From Parasitella parasitica (lineage: Eukaryota; Mucoromycota; Mucoromycetes; Mucorales; Mucoraceae), in contig MU619423.1 in assembly GCA_025201805.1 (NCBI GenBank), forward strand, positions 1 to 41,822: DNA of 41,822 nucleotides, given 5' to 3'. Of this stretch, positions 41,255-41,822 are shown piece after piece. Below the pieces are notes generated by a model. It worked only from the letters and a program-made list of their open reading frames with translations. It searched no databases and was not told the origin of the DNA. Each line of letters starts with the position of its first letter. Position 1 is the first letter of the stretch. Position numbers and translations under genes: made by a program.

Positions 41255-41822
41255 TACAGCTTAAAAATTGCCTTTTTTGGATTTCGAATCTCCTAATTTG
41301 GTTGATTCAATCTATTTCGCCCGACTTTCAACATGATTTACTCTGTTGAAAGAGCACTTATTTCAAATCAAAATACATGACCATTTATTTAACGCTTTAT
41401 TGCATACGCACATATTATTTTTATAGTTTTCTAAAGCTTCTATATGTTTTGAATTAGTTTTTGAAAATGAGATATACTTGATTTAACGCCGACTTCTCAA
41501 AAATTCGAAACTTGACTGGGAATTACAAAACCAAACAAAGCATTCAAACACTCTATTCCTCGCTGGATTGTGTTTATTTTCCTGTGTTCTTGTAAATATT
41601 ATTATTTACATTTACAGAAAAGTCCTTTCCTCGAAAAGAGTTGTCGGTATTCCGAAACAAGGATTGGCAGAGATTAATACCACGTGACTATAATTTAAAG
41701 CTCCGAAATACAAAAACTTAAAATTTTTTTTGCAGATAACTTTTGATAGAAAGGTCGCCCAGTGCAAATCAAGTTATGCTCATGTAGCGATAATCATGCC
41801 TGTTCTTATGGCGCATAAGACA
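41255..41822. other. AT-rich flank of the transposon
   Basis: No gene, repeat or RNA recognised up to the window end. Confidence 0.5.

Noticed and set aside
1-41822. tRNA, rRNA or CRISPR arrays
   Set aside because: I looked for tRNA-like T-loop words and regular repeat-spacer patterns and found none; the only tandem arrays are microsatellites and one 9-bp repeat.

Overview
This window looks like nuclear DNA of an early-diverging filamentous fungus, most likely Mucoromycota (Mucorales-like). The reasons are AT-rich spacers with poly-T and ATT runs, compact genes with many 50-110 bp GT-AG introns that often carry a CTAAC-like branch site, and genes usual for fungi of this kind (kinesin-6, TRA2 and cactin splicing factors, a Rax1-like RGS membrane protein, CTP-dependent DAG kinase). 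The assignment to a phylum is inference. All exon joins were read by eye from reading-frame continuity, splice signals and family alignments recalled from knowledge.

Layout. 1-1.1 kb: AT-rich DNA and a decayed coding region. 1.2-12.9 kb: dense housekeeping block with TRAPP subunit Trs33 (+), a kelch/BTB protein (-), sorting nexin Mvp1 (+), a Sec2-type Rab exchange factor (+) and an 11-exon kinesin-6 (+). 13-15 kb: mostly empty, with one possible 62-residue gene and one orphan coding fragment. 15-22.3 kb: proteasome alpha subunit PSMA4/Pre9 (+), TMEM19 homologue (-), a short assembly gap, an HP1-like chromodomain/chromoshadow protein (+), a UPF0658-type Golgi membrane protein (+) and a Rax1-like RGS membrane protein (-). 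22.7-23.7 kb: a very divergent BAX-inhibitor/Lifeguard-type membrane protein (+). 24-28 kb and 35.4-37.8 kb: gene-poor accessory DNA holding three copies of an unrecognised ~100-residue, three-helix membrane protein. 28.4-35.4 kb: TRA2-like splicing factor (+), DGK1-like kinase (-), a small conserved protein (+), U2A' (-) and cactin (+). 38.7-41.3 kb: a dead Tc1/mariner-type element with ~167 bp inverted repeats, next to a coding-like remnant.

How the genes relate. Three of the first four genes act in membrane traffic (TRAPP, Mvp1, Sec2). Three genes of the 28-35 kb block act in pre-mRNA splicing (TRA2, U2A', cactin); U2A' and cactin are divergent across about 190 bp and may share a promoter.

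Most interesting structure: about 1.7 kb around the second copy of the three-helix gene is repeated, nearly identical and inverted, about 8.3 kb away, so that the five-gene block 28.4-35.4 kb lies between inverted arms. All three copies keep a putative 72-nt leader intron ending just before the start codon. This family, its leader and the second coding-like unit inside the duplication are the best candidates for something not yet described.
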